A stretch of DNA of 64,000 bases, taken from positions 3,472,001 through 3,536,000 of the forward strand of contig NC_013743.1 of NCBI RefSeq assembly GCF_000025325.1, in the 5' to 3' direction. The DNA is from Haloterrigena turkmenica DSM 5511 (GTDB lineage: Archaea; Halobacteriota; Halobacteria; Halobacteriales; Natrialbaceae). The position numbers and the translations under genes are program-made. Shown piece by piece: positions 16,024 to 25,445 of this stretch. Position 1 is the first letter of the stretch, and each line of letters begins with the position of its first letter. Below the pieces are notes generated by a model. The model made no database searches, was not told the origin of the DNA, and saw nothing but the letters and a program-made list of their open reading frames with translations.

Positions 16024-17496
16024 ATGTCATCACAGAACGCTCGTCTCGAGACCGGCGGCTTCGTTCCCTTCTATCGGTCCTACACGAAGACGTGGATCCA
16101 CGCCGTCGCGACGGCCGGCCTGACCGCGTTCGGGACGCTGACGATCGTCCACCGCTGGTTCGCCGCGCTCGCGCTCGCGTCGTACGTCGTGCCGCCGATC
16201 GTGCTCTACCTGCGCCACGGTCGGGGCGACGACCGGGCGGACGCGGACCGCGACGCGTCGGCGCCCGAACGCGGCGACTCGCCAACGGCATCCGAACCGG
16301 AACCCGACACGCCGGAACCGAATCGCGAAATCGAATCGGACCGCACTGGGCCGGATCCCGACACGTCAGGACCGAGCCGCGCCGACCCGGACACGACGGC
16401 TGCAACGGATGCGACCGGCGCACTCGAGGAAGACGACTCAAGCGGTGAACGGGACGAGTCCACCGAGAGCGACGACAGTATCGAGCGCGACGAGACCACC
16501 GGGAGCAGCGACACCGCCGAATCGACCGCGGCCGATGAGACGCCAGGAGCCGTGACTCGAGACGCTCGAGCGGAACCAGCACCCGAATCCGAGCGGGGGT
16601 GGCACACCGTCGAGGCGCCCACGGACGCGACGCTGCGCGACGTCGCGGTCGCCGCAGCCGACGACACCGCGGACTCGAGCGCCGCCTACGCGGTCGGTGA
16701 CGGCGGGATCGTCCTCGCTAACGCGGGCGACGAGTGGACGTCCGTCCTCGAGGACGGCCCCGCCGCGGGGGGCCACGACCTCCGCGGAGTCGACGCGACG
16801 GCCGATGGCGAGGCGGCCTGGGTCGCGGGCGACAGCGGCGCGCTGGGGCGGATCGACGCCGAGACGGGCCGCCACACGGACTTCACGGCTCCCGAGGATA
16901 TCACCGACAACTGGCTGGGGGTCGCCGTCGGCGGCGCGAGCGGCGCGGAGACGGTCCTCCTGATCAACGGCTCCGGGGCAGTGCTCCGCGGGACGTACGA
17001 CGACGGTGACGGTCGCGCCCTCGAGTGGACCGGGCCCGAGAAACCCGGCAGCGGCTCGAGTCTCTCCGGCGTCGCGCTCGCCGACGACGTGATCGGCTAC
17101 TGCTGTGATACCAACGACGGCGTCTACGAGACGACCGACGGCGGCGAGTCGTTCGACCGCGTCGGACTCGAGGGCGCCGACGGGACGCTCACCGACGTCG
17201 CGACCGCGGGCCGGGACGACTGTCTGGTGAGCGCGGACGACGGCGTCGTCCACCGTTACGACGGACCGACCTGGACGCCCGAACGGGTCGCCGACGACGC
17301 GCTGACCGGTATCGCCCGCCGCGAGGAGCGGACGATGGCGTGTGCGGCCGACGGCGCGGTCCACGAGCGCGCCGGCGGAGCCGCCGGCTGGGAGCGCACC
17401 GATACCGACGCCGCCGGCGCGCTGCTGGCCGTCTCGATCGGCGCGGCGCGAGCGGTCGCCGTCGGCGAGGACGGGACGATCGTCGCTCGAGGATGA
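16024..17496 (+). CDS. Membrane-anchored beta-propeller (YCF48-like) protein
   Basis: 490 residues. Two hydrophobic helices at about 22-60 (WIHAVATAGLTAFGTLTIV and FAALALASYVVPPIVLYL), a highly acidic Ser/Thr/Asp/Glu linker (about 70-190), then five to six repeats of the type LRDVAVA...AYAVGDGGIVL, LRGVDATADGEAAWVAGDSG and LTDVATAGRDDCLVSADDG. These resemble the photosystem-assembly/YCF48-like blades that occur in haloarchaeal and bacterial surface or sensor proteins. It is probably anchored in the membrane with the propeller on one face. Ligand unknown. A longer frame upstream (ATG at 15829) has no family support. Confidence 0.75.
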   Translation: MSSQNARLETGGFVPFYRSYTKTWIHAVATAGLTAFGTLTIVHRWFAALALASYVVPPIVLYLRHGRGDDRADADRDASAPERGDSPTASEPEPDTPEPNREIESDRTGPDPDTSGPSRADPDTTAATDATGALEEDDSSGERDESTESDDSIERDETTGSSDTAESTAADETPGAVTRDARAEPAPESERGWHTVEAPTDATLRDVAVAAADDTADSSAAYAVGDGGIVLANAGDEWTSVLEDGPAAGGHDLRGVDATADGEAAWVAGDSGALGRIDAETGRHTDFTAPEDITDNWLGVAVGGASGAETVLLINGSGAVLRGTYDDGDGRALEWTGPEKPGSGSSLSGVALADDVIGYCCDTNDGVYETTDGGESFDRVGLEGADGTLTDVATAGRDDCLVSADDGVVHRYDGPTWTPERVADDALTGIARREERTMACAADGAVHERAGGAAGWERTDTDAAGALLAVSIGAARAVAVGEDGTIVARG

Positions 17497-17581
17497 GATC
17501 GAACGATCGCAGCCCGAAAGCGAAACCGATCCTCGACCGAGGTTGACAGCGTTATGTCCCTCGAGTCCGACTGTTCGGACA

Positions 17582-20143
17582 GTGAGCGAAACGCGAACGG
17601 ACCGGGATCGGTGTCGCCTCTGTGGAACCGCGCTCGAGGAGTCGCCCGGCGAGCCCGTCTCCGCGGGAGCCGACGGCCCGTTCTGCTCGACAGGGTGTCG
17701 GGATATCGCCGCGGAGCTCGGCGCCGGCGAGGGCGGTGCGGACGGCGATCCGGGATTCGCCGACGAGGAGCGAACGAACGCTGACGAGACACTCGAGGAC
17801 GATCGCTCCACGGATCTCGAGCGGTCGTTCTTCCGGATCGATGGGATGCACTCGGCGCAGTGCGAGGCGTACCTCGAGTCGGTCGCCGAGGGTCGCGACG
17901 GCGTCGCGGACGCGGCGGCCAGTTACGTCACGGAGACGGTCCGGGTCGATCACGATTCCGATCGGATCACGGCCGAGGCGCTCGAGGACGCGCTGAGCAC
18001 GACCGGCTACACGGCCTACCGCCGCGAGGAGGCCGCCGAGGACGACGACGCGGCGAGCGACGAGAGCACGACCCGCCGGTCTCGCGAGATGCAGGGGGTC
18101 CGGAAACGTCGCTCGGAGAACGTCCTCGAGGTCCGCTACATCGTCGGGATCGTCTTCGGCTCGTTTCTGCTGGTTCCGTACGTCACGACGTTCTACCCGA
18201 TGTATCTCGCCGCGTTCACCGACTACTGGCTGTTCGAACAGTTCGCACAGCAGTTCGACAGCGGCGAGGTCAGCCTCTACGCCCCGCTGTTCATGGGGAT
18301 GACCGGTGCCATTCTCTACCTGACCGGCCGGCCGCTCCTGCGGGGGGCGTACGTGAGCCTGAAGCTCCGCGAGCCGAGCACGCACCTGCTGGCGACGCTG
18401 ACCATCGTGGCCGCCTACGCCGCCGGAGGAATCGCCTTCGTCCGCGGCGGACCGGATCTCTACTTCGACCTTACGATCCTCGTCGCCGCGATCGTGATGG
18501 GCGCGATCTTCTACGAGGAGACGGTCAAACGCGACGCCCTGAACCGGCTGACCGACCTCACGATCTCGCAGGTCGGTACGGCCCGGGTCCTCGAGTCCGA
18601 CGGAGCGACGCGGGAGGTGCCGGTCGCGGACATCGCGGCCGACGACCGCCTGCTCGTTCGCGCGGGCGAGCGCATCCCGGTCGACGGCCGCCTCGCCGAG
18701 GGGCCGTGTACCGTCGACGAGGCGGTCGTCACCGGCGAGTCGCTGCCGGTCTCGAAGACCGACGGCGACCCGGTTATCGGCGGCTCGGTCGTCACCGATG
18801 GCGCCGCGGTCGTCGCCGTCGACGACGAGACGACGAGCAGCATCGACCGGCTGACGCGGACCGTCTGGAACCTCCAGAGCGCGGACCACGGCGTCCAGCG
18901 CCGGGCCGACGCGCTCGCCGGCACCGCGCTTCCGATCGTCGTCGCCGCGGCCGTCGTCGCGGGGCTGGCCGCCGTTGTCCTCGACGGAACCGTGTTCGGG
19001 GTCGCCGCGGCCGTCTGTCTGGCGCTCATCGCCGCGAGCCCGTGGGCGTTCGCGTTCGCGACGCCGATATCGATCGCCTCGAGCATCCGCGACGCCCTCG
19101 AGCGCGGGATCGTCGTCTTCGACGAGAGCGTCTTCGAACGCCTGCGCGAGATCGACGTCGTCGTCTTCGACAAGACGGGGACGCTGACGACCGGCGAGAT
19201 GACCGTCCTCGAGGCCGACGCGCCGGAGGATCTTCTTCGAGCGGCCGCCGCGGTCGAGCGCCGGGCCTCGCATCCGGCGGCCACGGCGATCGCGGACGCC
19301 TTCGGGGACTCGAATGACGCCGCACCGGACACTCGAGCCGATGGCGGCGTCGTCGACGACGCCACGGACAGCGAGGAGAGCGAGGACGGCGCCGAATCCA
19401 GAACAGTTCGAGAGTTCGAGCGCCACGCCACCGGCGTCGAGGGGATCGTCGACGGCCGGCGGGTCCTCGTCGGTCACCCCGACCTCTTCCGGGAGCGGGG
19501 ATGGGACCTCGGGGACGAACTCGCAGACCGCATCGCCGAGGCGCGGGCGGCCGGCCACTTGCCCGTCGTCGTCGGTCGGGAGGGTCGCGCGGAGGGGCTC
19601 ATCGTCGTCGGTGACGAGCCCCGACCAGAGTGGGCGGAGACGGTGACGGCGCTGGCCGACGAGGGCGTCGACGTCGTGGTCCTCACCGGTGACGACGGCT
19701 CGGCGGCGGCTAGCTTCCGGGAGCATTCGGGCGTCACGCGGGTCTTCGCGAACGTCCCGCCCGCGGGCAAGACCGCGGCGATCCGCCGGCTGCGCGCCGA
19801 AGGTCGCGTGGCGATGGTCGGCGACGGCACCAACGACGCGCCGGCGCTGGCGGCGGCGGATCTGGGACTCTCGCTGGGCGGCGGGACGGCGCTGGCCGCC
19901 GACGCGGCCGATCTCGCGATCGTCGAGGACGACCTCGCCGCGGTCGAGCGCGCGTTCGCCCTCGCGCGGGCCGCCCGCCGTCGAGTCGTTCGGAACCTCG
20001 GCCTGGCGCTGGGCTACAACGCGATCGTGATCCCCGTCGCGCTGGCGGGCCTGCTGAATCCGGTCGTCACGACCGGCGCGCTGACCGTCACCGGGCTGGC
20101 GATCGTCGGCAACTCCCTGCGCGAACTGGTCGGCGACGAGTGA
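17582..20143 (+). CDS. P-type ATPase of the heavy-metal group with SPW motif
   Basis: 853 residues. N-terminus: CRLC...FCSTGC (Cys11, 14, 35, 39), a zinc-binding TRASH-like unit; then an HMA-like domain with RIDGMHSAQC, which keeps only one cysteine of GMxCxxC. The transport core has about eight membrane helices, the phosphatase motif TGES, the phosphorylation site DKTGT with Asp530, SHPAA in the nucleotide domain and GDGTNDAPAL. The metal site in membrane helix 6 reads SPW (486-488) instead of CPC. Known variants are CPC, SPC and TPC, so the ion cannot be assigned. The GTG start at 17582 fits the zinc-finger N-terminus. Confidence 0.9.
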   Translation: MSETRTDRDRCRLCGTALEESPGEPVSAGADGPFCSTGCRDIAAELGAGEGGADGDPGFADEERTNADETLEDDRSTDLERSFFRIDGMHSAQCEAYLESVAEGRDGVADAAASYVTETVRVDHDSDRITAEALEDALSTTGYTAYRREEAAEDDDAASDESTTRRSREMQGVRKRRSENVLEVRYIVGIVFGSFLLVPYVTTFYPMYLAAFTDYWLFEQFAQQFDSGEVSLYAPLFMGMTGAILYLTGRPLLRGAYVSLKLREPSTHLLATLTIVAAYAAGGIAFVRGGPDLYFDLTILVAAIVMGAIFYEETVKRDALNRLTDLTISQVGTARVLESDGATREVPVADIAADDRLLVRAGERIPVDGRLAEGPCTVDEAVVTGESLPVSKTDGDPVIGGSVVTDGAAVVAVDDETTSSIDRLTRTVWNLQSADHGVQRRADALAGTALPIVVAAAVVAGLAAVVLDGTVFGVAAAVCLALIAASPWAFAFATPISIASSIRDALERGIVVFDESVFERLREIDVVVFDKTGTLTTGEMTVLEADAPEDLLRAAAAVERRASHPAATAIADAFGDSNDAAPDTRADGGVVDDATDSEESEDGAESRTVREFERHATGVEGIVDGRRVLVGHPDLFRERGWDLGDELADRIAEARAAGHLPVVVGREGRAEGLIVVGDEPRPEWAETVTALADEGVDVVVLTGDDGSAAASFREHSGVTRVFANVPPAGKTAAIRRLRAEGRVAMVGDGTNDAPALAAADLGLSLGGGTALAADAADLAIVEDDLAAVERAFALARAARRRVVRNLGLALGYNAIVIPVALAGLLNPVVTTGALTVTGLAIVGNSLRELVGDE

Positions 20144-20162
20144 GCCAGCCGACGGATCCGAG

Positions 20163-21524
20163 CTAGACGAGCCCGATCGAACTCGCGACGAAGAACGCCG
20201 CGAGCAGCGCACAGAGAACGCTTCCGACGGCCAGCGGGACGTTCTCCATGGCCTTCTCGTGGATCGGCATGGCCGCGTACTCCTCACGGAAGGCCTCGAG
20301 GTTCGCCTCGTCGTAGAAGTACTTCGTCTCGAGCGCGAACCGCTCGGTGACGGCACAGCCGGTACAGACGGAGTCGTCCTCGAGTCGCTCCGTTTTCGTG
20401 TGCTCCTCGCAGTTGACGCTCCCACAGTTGTCGCAGTAGGTGTAGGTCTCGCTCGCGCCCGCCGTCTCGCAGTGGACGCACTCTTGGAGGTCGTTTCGCG
20501 TGGTCGCCCGCGAGGGGCCGGCGGCGCGGTAGGCGTACCGATAATCGTACTCGCCCAGCGAGAGTCGAGACCGGACGTGCGGGACGTAGACGGGATCGAT
20601 CTCGCGGACCGAGATATCCGACCGCTTGGGCGTGCAGGTCTTCTCGTAGTCGACGTTGTTGTCGCCCGTGTAGTGGACCGTCGTCGTCTGTGCCTGCCGG
20701 AGGCGGTCGATCGTCCACTCCTTGTACTCGGTTTCAGTTTGCCCGAACCGGCGGCGTTCGACGCCGTCGAAGGTCGACTCGAGGTCGGCCGCCTCGAGAT
20801 CGATGCGGGACGCCGAGGAGTTCGCGACGAGATCGCGAACGTCGCCGGTCGCGACCTGCGGTTCGTCGCGGTCGGCGCGGATCGCGAGGGCGGTCGTCTC
20901 GTCGATCCGGTGGATGACGCCGACCGAGGTCTCGAAGGTCGCGTCGGTCGTCGCGCGGACGGTGACCATCGGCTCGAGGGCGACCGTCGTCTCGGGCGTC
21001 GGAATCGTCGCGGCCTCAAGGTTCTCGATCTCGCGAACGGCCTCGAAGACGGGCGCGTCCCGGCCGGCAGTGGGGTGGGTCGGCCGGAGCGCTTCCTCGC
21101 AGAGGATCTCGATCCGCCCGTTGTAGAGATCGAGGCCGATCTCCGCGCCGATCTCCCGGAGGTCCCGACCGTCGAGGAGTTCGACGCCGCCCTCCCGGTT
21201 CGACCCCAGGTTCGCGGCGTACTCGCGTGCGGGCTCGGTAAACCGGCCGGTCGTCACGACCATCCCGCGGACCGGCCCGTCGTAGTCGTAGGTCGCGACC
21301 GCCGAGTGGAGTTTCTGGATGACCGGCCGGCTGACGGTTCCCGTGTGTTTGCACTCGACGACGACCGCCCGGCGGCGGCCGTCGACGACTTCCTCCATCA
21401 GGATGTCTCGTCCCTCGTCGGCCGTCCGCCGCGACTGGCGGACGTTCTCGTAGCCGCAGTGTCGAAACACGTCCTCCATCAGATCCTCGAACTCGTAGCC
21501 CGAGAGGTCGTCGAGTATCGCCAT
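20163..21524 (-). CDS. Mrr-like restriction endonuclease with C-terminal zinc ribbon and membrane segment
   Basis: 453 residues. The N-terminal Mrr_cat domain reads GYEFEDLMEDVFRHCGY, then DEGRDIL (Asp40) and VVECKH (Glu57, Lys59), the PD-(D/E)XK active site, followed by VTTGRFTEPAREYA. The middle (about 160-330) is of unknown fold. A cysteine-rich segment (CVHCETAG, YCDNCGSVNCEEH, CTGC) forms a zinc ribbon, and the last 25 residues are hydrophobic (VPLAVGSVLCALLAAFFVA). Membrane-tethered Mrr-type proteins occur in archaea and may act in defence or DNA quality control. I chose the ATG at 21524. Convergent with the P-type ATPase gene. Confidence 0.8.
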   Translation of the reverse strand: MAILDDLSGYEFEDLMEDVFRHCGYENVRQSRRTADEGRDILMEEVVDGRRRAVVVECKHTGTVSRPVIQKLHSAVATYDYDGPVRGMVVTTGRFTEPAREYAANLGSNREGGVELLDGRDLREIGAEIGLDLYNGRIEILCEEALRPTHPTAGRDAPVFEAVREIENLEAATIPTPETTVALEPMVTVRATTDATFETSVGVIHRIDETTALAIRADRDEPQVATGDVRDLVANSSASRIDLEAADLESTFDGVERRRFGQTETEYKEWTIDRLRQAQTTTVHYTGDNNVDYEKTCTPKRSDISVREIDPVYVPHVRSRLSLGEYDYRYAYRAAGPSRATTRNDLQECVHCETAGASETYTYCDNCGSVNCEEHTKTERLEDDSVCTGCAVTERFALETKYFYDEANLEAFREEYAAMPIHEKAMENVPLAVGSVLCALLAAFFVASSIGLV

Positions 21525-21625
21525 CGCGTTCACGACTCGCTCTCGAGTCGACCGCCGAGAGTGTTGCGGCCCGAGTATCGCCCGTGAGAATCGGCAGCAG
21601 GCGCGGACACTGTTTGGCCCAAGCG

Positions 21626-21633
21626 CTTTTATC
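21626..21633 (+). promoter_or_regulatory. TATA-like box of the 21654 gene
   Basis: CTTTTATC centred about 25 bases before the ATG at 21654, fitting a leaderless start. Confidence 0.5.
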
Positions 21634-21653
21634 GCGTCCGTGGTCCGACCCCT

Positions 21654-22055
21654 ATGACGACTGACCCGGACGACCTCGAGTTGAGCGACGCCGAGGAGGA
21701 CGCGCTCCACGAACTCCAGCTCGGTATCAAGTACGTCCACCGGGCGTACGGCACCCTGCTCGAGTTCCACCACGAGCTGGGCCACGCGATGGACCGAATG
21801 AGCGACGCCGAGGACGCCCTCCGCGAGGCCGGCCACGAAGAGTGGGCCGACGCCCTCCGGGACGACCACCTCCCCGCCGGCGCGGTCAGCGACCAGTGGA
21901 CCTTCGAACTCGTCGAGGAGTTCTCCGCGGAGTTCCTCGAGGAGGTCGACGCCTTCGAGACCGAGGTCAGGGACGAGCTGGCCGCCGGGATCGATCACGT
22001 GACCGAACGCCGTCAGAAGCGACGGCTGCGCGATCGCGCGGACGGCGAGGACTGA
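21654..22055 (+). CDS. Conserved haloarchaeal all-helical protein
   Basis: 133 residues, very acidic, predicted as long amphipathic helices throughout (AEEDALHELQLGIKYVHRAY, LEEVDAFETEVRDELAAGID) ending in a basic patch QKRRLRDR. No catalytic motif or membrane segment. A clear TATA-like box supports expression. It sits between the divergent Mrr-like gene and a convergent oxidoreductase. Function unknown; the helical form could suit a small scaffold or dimer. Confidence 0.75.
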   Translation: MTTDPDDLELSDAEEDALHELQLGIKYVHRAYGTLLEFHHELGHAMDRMSDAEDALREAGHEEWADALRDDHLPAGAVSDQWTFELVEEFSAEFLEEVDAFETEVRDELAAGIDHVTERRQKRRLRDRADGED

Positions 22056-22077
22056 GCCGTCGTCCCGATCGAGACCG

Positions 22078-23001
22078 CTACAGTTCACCCATGATCTCGT
22101 CGGCGAACGTCGACAGCGCGGCCTCGCGGTCGTCGTTCTCGAGCCCGACGATGGCGTGATCGAGGCCGTACCCCTCGAGTCGCCGGAAGTAGTCCCGGAA
22201 CCACTCGACGCCGGCCCGAAAGCCCAGGTGTAGCGGTTCGGCGTCGGCCGTCGGGTCGTCGGCGAACTCGACGCGGACCGCGATGGCGAACGGTTTCTCG
22301 CCGGCCGACTCGCGCCACTCGACGAGGTAGTCCTCGAGCGTGCGTTCCGGGAGGTGATAGAAGAGCCAGCCGTCGCCGTGCTCGGCGATCCACTCGCGGG
22401 ACTGGCGGGCGTTCCCGGTCGGCAACAGGGGGATCGTCTCGCTCGTCGGGTCGGGGACGACCTCGAGGTCGCCCTCGAGCGAGCCCCACTCGCCCTCGAG
22501 CGTGGGAAAGTCCTCGCGCCAGAGCGTTCGGATTGCCTCGAACCGCTCGCGGAATGCGCGGCCTCGCTCCTCGCGGTCGACGCCGAAGGCGGGGTACTCG
22601 GGGTCGCGGTCGCCGGAGGCGACGCCGAGGACGAGCCGCCCGTCCGAGAGCCGGTCGACGGTCGCGGCGGACTTGGCGACGTGGATCGGATGCCGGAGCG
22701 TGAGGACGATACTCGAGGTGCCGAGCGCGACGTCGTCGGTGCGGGCCGCGACGTGGGAGAGCCACGGCCACGTGTCGAACGTCTGGCCCGCATCGCCGAA
22801 CTTCGGCCAGTAGGTCGGGACGTCCCGCGCCCAGAGGCCGTCGAAGCCGACCGCCTCGGCGCGTTCGGCGAGTCGCAGTTCGGCTTCGATGTCGGGCGTC
22901 GAGCGGTTCGCTCCCGTCAGCGGAAAGCCGGCGCCGAAGGTCAGGCCGTCGCGGTCGAACAAGCGTCGATAGCCGGCGTTTGCGTGTCCTGCCGGTGGCA
23001 T
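22078..23001 (-). CDS. LLM-class flavin-dependent oxidoreductase
   Basis: 307-residue luciferase-like TIM-barrel enzyme using FMN or coenzyme F420. Family blocks: AERAEAVGFDGLWARD near the N-terminus, VALGTSSIVLTLRHPIHVAKSAA as the central strand region, and LVLGVASGDRDPEYPAFG. Haloarchaea make F420, so an F420-dependent dehydrogenase is as likely as a monooxygenase. The neighbours give no pathway. The start at 23001 gives the usual N-terminal length. Confidence 0.85.
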   Translation of the reverse strand: MPPAGHANAGYRRLFDRDGLTFGAGFPLTGANRSTPDIEAELRLAERAEAVGFDGLWARDVPTYWPKFGDAGQTFDTWPWLSHVAARTDDVALGTSSIVLTLRHPIHVAKSAATVDRLSDGRLVLGVASGDRDPEYPAFGVDREERGRAFRERFEAIRTLWREDFPTLEGEWGSLEGDLEVVPDPTSETIPLLPTGNARQSREWIAEHGDGWLFYHLPERTLEDYLVEWRESAGEKPFAIAVRVEFADDPTADAEPLHLGFRAGVEWFRDYFRRLEGYGLDHAIVGLENDDREAALSTFADEIMGEL

Positions 23002-23159
23002 TCGCTCGTGCTATCGGCCGCTCGCTCAAGACGGTGACGCTGTCGGCCTGCGGGGTCGTTCGGCTCCGGTAGCACGGAGAGCGCTGTGGCTCGAGCGCGC
23101 ATCGAAAGAAAGAGAAAATCAATCGGTGGTGACGGTGGTGACAGCCGAGTCGTCGCCGA

Positions 23160-25133
23160 TCAGTCGTCGGCGGGCGCGGCGCCGCTGTCGCCCTGGGCCT
23201 GTTCTTTCGTCCAGGCGAGCTTGCCGCCGGCCGCGAGGATGTCGCGTTCGCGCTCGGAGGCGTCGAGGGTAGCGGTGTACTCCTCGTCGCCGTTGACGCG
23301 GACCGTGAACTCCTCCTGACCGGAGGTGACGGCGTCGTAGACGTCGTCGACGATCTCGATCTCGTCGCCCTGGTCGATGTCCTCGTAGGTGTCCTCGTCG
23401 ATCGTCAGCGGGACGATGCCGAAGTTGAAGAGGTTCGCGCGGTGGATGCGCGCGAAGCTCTGTGCGAGGACGGCCTCGATACCGAGGTACATCGGACACA
23501 TCGCGGCGTGCTCTCGCGAGGAGCCCTGTCCGTAGTTCTCGCCGGCGACGAGGACGCCGCCGTCGGCCTCTCGAGCGCGCTCGGCGAACGTGTCGTCGAC
23601 GCGGGAGAGGGTGAACTCGGAGAGCTTGTCGATGTTCGACCGGTACATCAGGATGTCCTGGGTCGCGGGGATGATGTGGTCGGTCGTGATGTTGTCCTCC
23701 ATCTTCAGGAGGGCCTCACCCGCGATGTCGGCGTCGAGCTGGTCCTTCAGCGGGACGTCGCCGATGTTCGGGCCCTTGATGAGTTCGTCGTCGACGGCCT
23801 CGTCGGGTGCGATGAGGTCCGTCTTGGAGCCGTCGTACTCGTCGGGGAGTTCGATGCCGGGGGCCTCGAGGTCGCCGAGTTCGTCGGCGAGGTTACGCGG
23901 GTCGACGATTTCGCCTTTGAGCGACGCAGCGGCGGCGACCTCTGGCGAGCAGAGGTAGACGTTGTCGTCTTCGATCCCGGAGCGACCCTCGAAGTTGCGG
24001 TTGAAGGTTCGCAGCGAAACGGAGTCCGAGGAGGGGACGTGACCGATGCCGATACAGGCACCACACGTCGCCTCGGAGAAGTTGACGCCGGCGGCCATCA
24101 TCTCCGCGACCCAGCCCTCGCGGGCGAGCATCTCGGAGGCCTGCTTGGAGCCGGGTGCGACGATCGTCTCGGTCTCCATCGAGGTCTCGCGACCCTCGAG
24201 CATCTTGGCGACGGGGAGGATGTCCTCGTAACCGCCGTTCGTACAGGAGCCGACGATGACCTGCTCGACGGACTCTCCTTCGACTTCGCTGACGGGAACG
24301 ACCTTGTCCGGCATCGAGGGCTGTGCGATCAGCGGCTCGAGGTCGGAGAGGTCGACGACGATCTCGTCGTCGTACTCGGCGTCGTCGTCGGGCTGGAGCT
24401 CGACGTACTCGTCGCCGCGGCCGACGCGTTCGAGGTAGTCCTCGGTCTGGTGGTCGGTCGGGAAGATCGACGTCGTCGCGCCGAGTTCCGTTCCCATGTT
24501 GGTGATGGTCATCCGCTCGGGTGCGGTCAGCGTCTCGACACCGGGTCCGGTGTATTCGAGGATCTTGCCGACGCCGCCCTTGACGCTCAGCCGGCGGAGC
24601 AGTTCCAAGATGACGTCCTTCGCGGTGGCCCACTCGGGGAGCTCGCCCTCGAGGCGGACGTTGACGACTTCGGGCATCTCGATGTAGTAGGGTGCGCCGC
24701 CCATAGCGACGGTGACGTCGATCCCGCCGGATCCGATAGCGAGTTCGCCGATTCCACCGGGCGTTGGGGTGTGGCTGTCGGAACCGAGCAGCGTCTTGCC
24801 GGGCGCTGCGAAGTTCTCGCGGTGAACGTTGTGGCAGATACCGTTACCGGGTCGGGAGAAGTGAGCGCCGTATGTACCGGCCGCAGAACGCAGGAAACGG
24901 TGGTCGTCGGTGTTCTTAAAGTCGAACTGGTAGGTCTGGTGGTCACAGTACTGGGCGGCGATCTCGGTCTGGACTTCGTCCAGTCCCATGGCTTCGAACT
25001 GGAGCCAGACCATCGTGCCGGTCGTGTCCTGTGTAAGCACCTGGTCGATCTCGATCCCGATCTCCTCGCCGGTCTCGAGTTCGCCCTCGACGAGGTGGTC
25101 GTCGAGAATCTTCTCGGTGAGAGTCTGTCCCAT
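23160..25133 (-). CDS. acnA: Aconitate hydratase
   Basis: 657-residue [4Fe-4S] enzyme of the TCA cycle converting citrate to isocitrate. Cluster cysteines lie in SCTNGGYED and ATCGACIGIGHVPS; catalytic blocks GSDSHTP and a late SREHAAMCP are present. The domain order (three N-terminal domains, linker, swivel domain 4) is that of the mitochondrial-like archaeal aconitases. I chose ATG 25133 (MGQTLTEKI). A box GGATTTATC lies about 30 bases upstream. Monocistronic by context. Confidence 0.93.
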   Translation of the reverse strand: MGQTLTEKILDDHLVEGELETGEEIGIEIDQVLTQDTTGTMVWLQFEAMGLDEVQTEIAAQYCDHQTYQFDFKNTDDHRFLRSAAGTYGAHFSRPGNGICHNVHRENFAAPGKTLLGSDSHTPTPGGIGELAIGSGGIDVTVAMGGAPYYIEMPEVVNVRLEGELPEWATAKDVILELLRRLSVKGGVGKILEYTGPGVETLTAPERMTITNMGTELGATTSIFPTDHQTEDYLERVGRGDEYVELQPDDDAEYDDEIVVDLSDLEPLIAQPSMPDKVVPVSEVEGESVEQVIVGSCTNGGYEDILPVAKMLEGRETSMETETIVAPGSKQASEMLAREGWVAEMMAAGVNFSEATCGACIGIGHVPSSDSVSLRTFNRNFEGRSGIEDDNVYLCSPEVAAAASLKGEIVDPRNLADELGDLEAPGIELPDEYDGSKTDLIAPDEAVDDELIKGPNIGDVPLKDQLDADIAGEALLKMEDNITTDHIIPATQDILMYRSNIDKLSEFTLSRVDDTFAERAREADGGVLVAGENYGQGSSREHAAMCPMYLGIEAVLAQSFARIHRANLFNFGIVPLTIDEDTYEDIDQGDEIEIVDDVYDAVTSGQEEFTVRVNGDEEYTATLDASERERDILAAGGKLAWTKEQAQGDSGAAPADD

Positions 25134-25445
25134 AGCATCCAAAACTCGGCTTTCCGTCGTGATAAATCCAGCGTGTTTCTATGAGGGGAAGCCGGTGCCA
25201 TGCGGTCGAATCCGGCCGAGCCTGGGTAAGTATTGCCTCCCAAATGGACAGTCGTGGAGCGGGGTATCGTCGACCGTCGTTCGCGGGTCGCGCCGACGGG
25301 CGCCTGCCGCGTCCGCCCCGCGTTCGGGGAGTGTTCGCGCGTCTACCACGCGTTCTCGTCACGTCCTCGACATCTGCCACGCGTTCCCCTCCCCAACGCC
25401 CCGCGAACGGACATCCTTTTCTCCGCCGCGCGGTCTTGTACGGAC
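25134..25445. other. Intergenic region between aconitase and dUTPase-family genes
   Basis: 312 bases. The left 40 bases hold the aconitase promoter, and an A/T-poor T-rich box ATCCTTTTC near 25409-25417 probably serves the rightward gene. Between them I see no gene, RNA or strong repeat. A GGTCGAATCCGG string at about 25204 resembles a tRNA T-arm but nothing else of a tRNA is present. Confidence 0.4.
25161..25169 (-). promoter_or_regulatory. TATA-like box of the aconitase gene
   Basis: GGATTTATC on the minus strand, about 30 bases before the ATG at 25133. Confidence 0.45.

Noticed and set aside
17552-21019. 1155-codon minus-strand frame
   Set aside because: Antisense to the P-type ATPase and across the Mrr-like gene; Arg/Asp-rich shadow with no motif.
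20163-22793. 876-codon fusion of the Mrr-like protein with upstream sequence
   Set aside because: The upstream part is antisense to the LLM oxidoreductase and the 21654 gene; the Mrr domain starts naturally at 21524.
25195-25230. tRNA-like GGTCGAATCCGG string
   Set aside because: No matching acceptor, D or anticodon arms around it; one base short of a T-loop.
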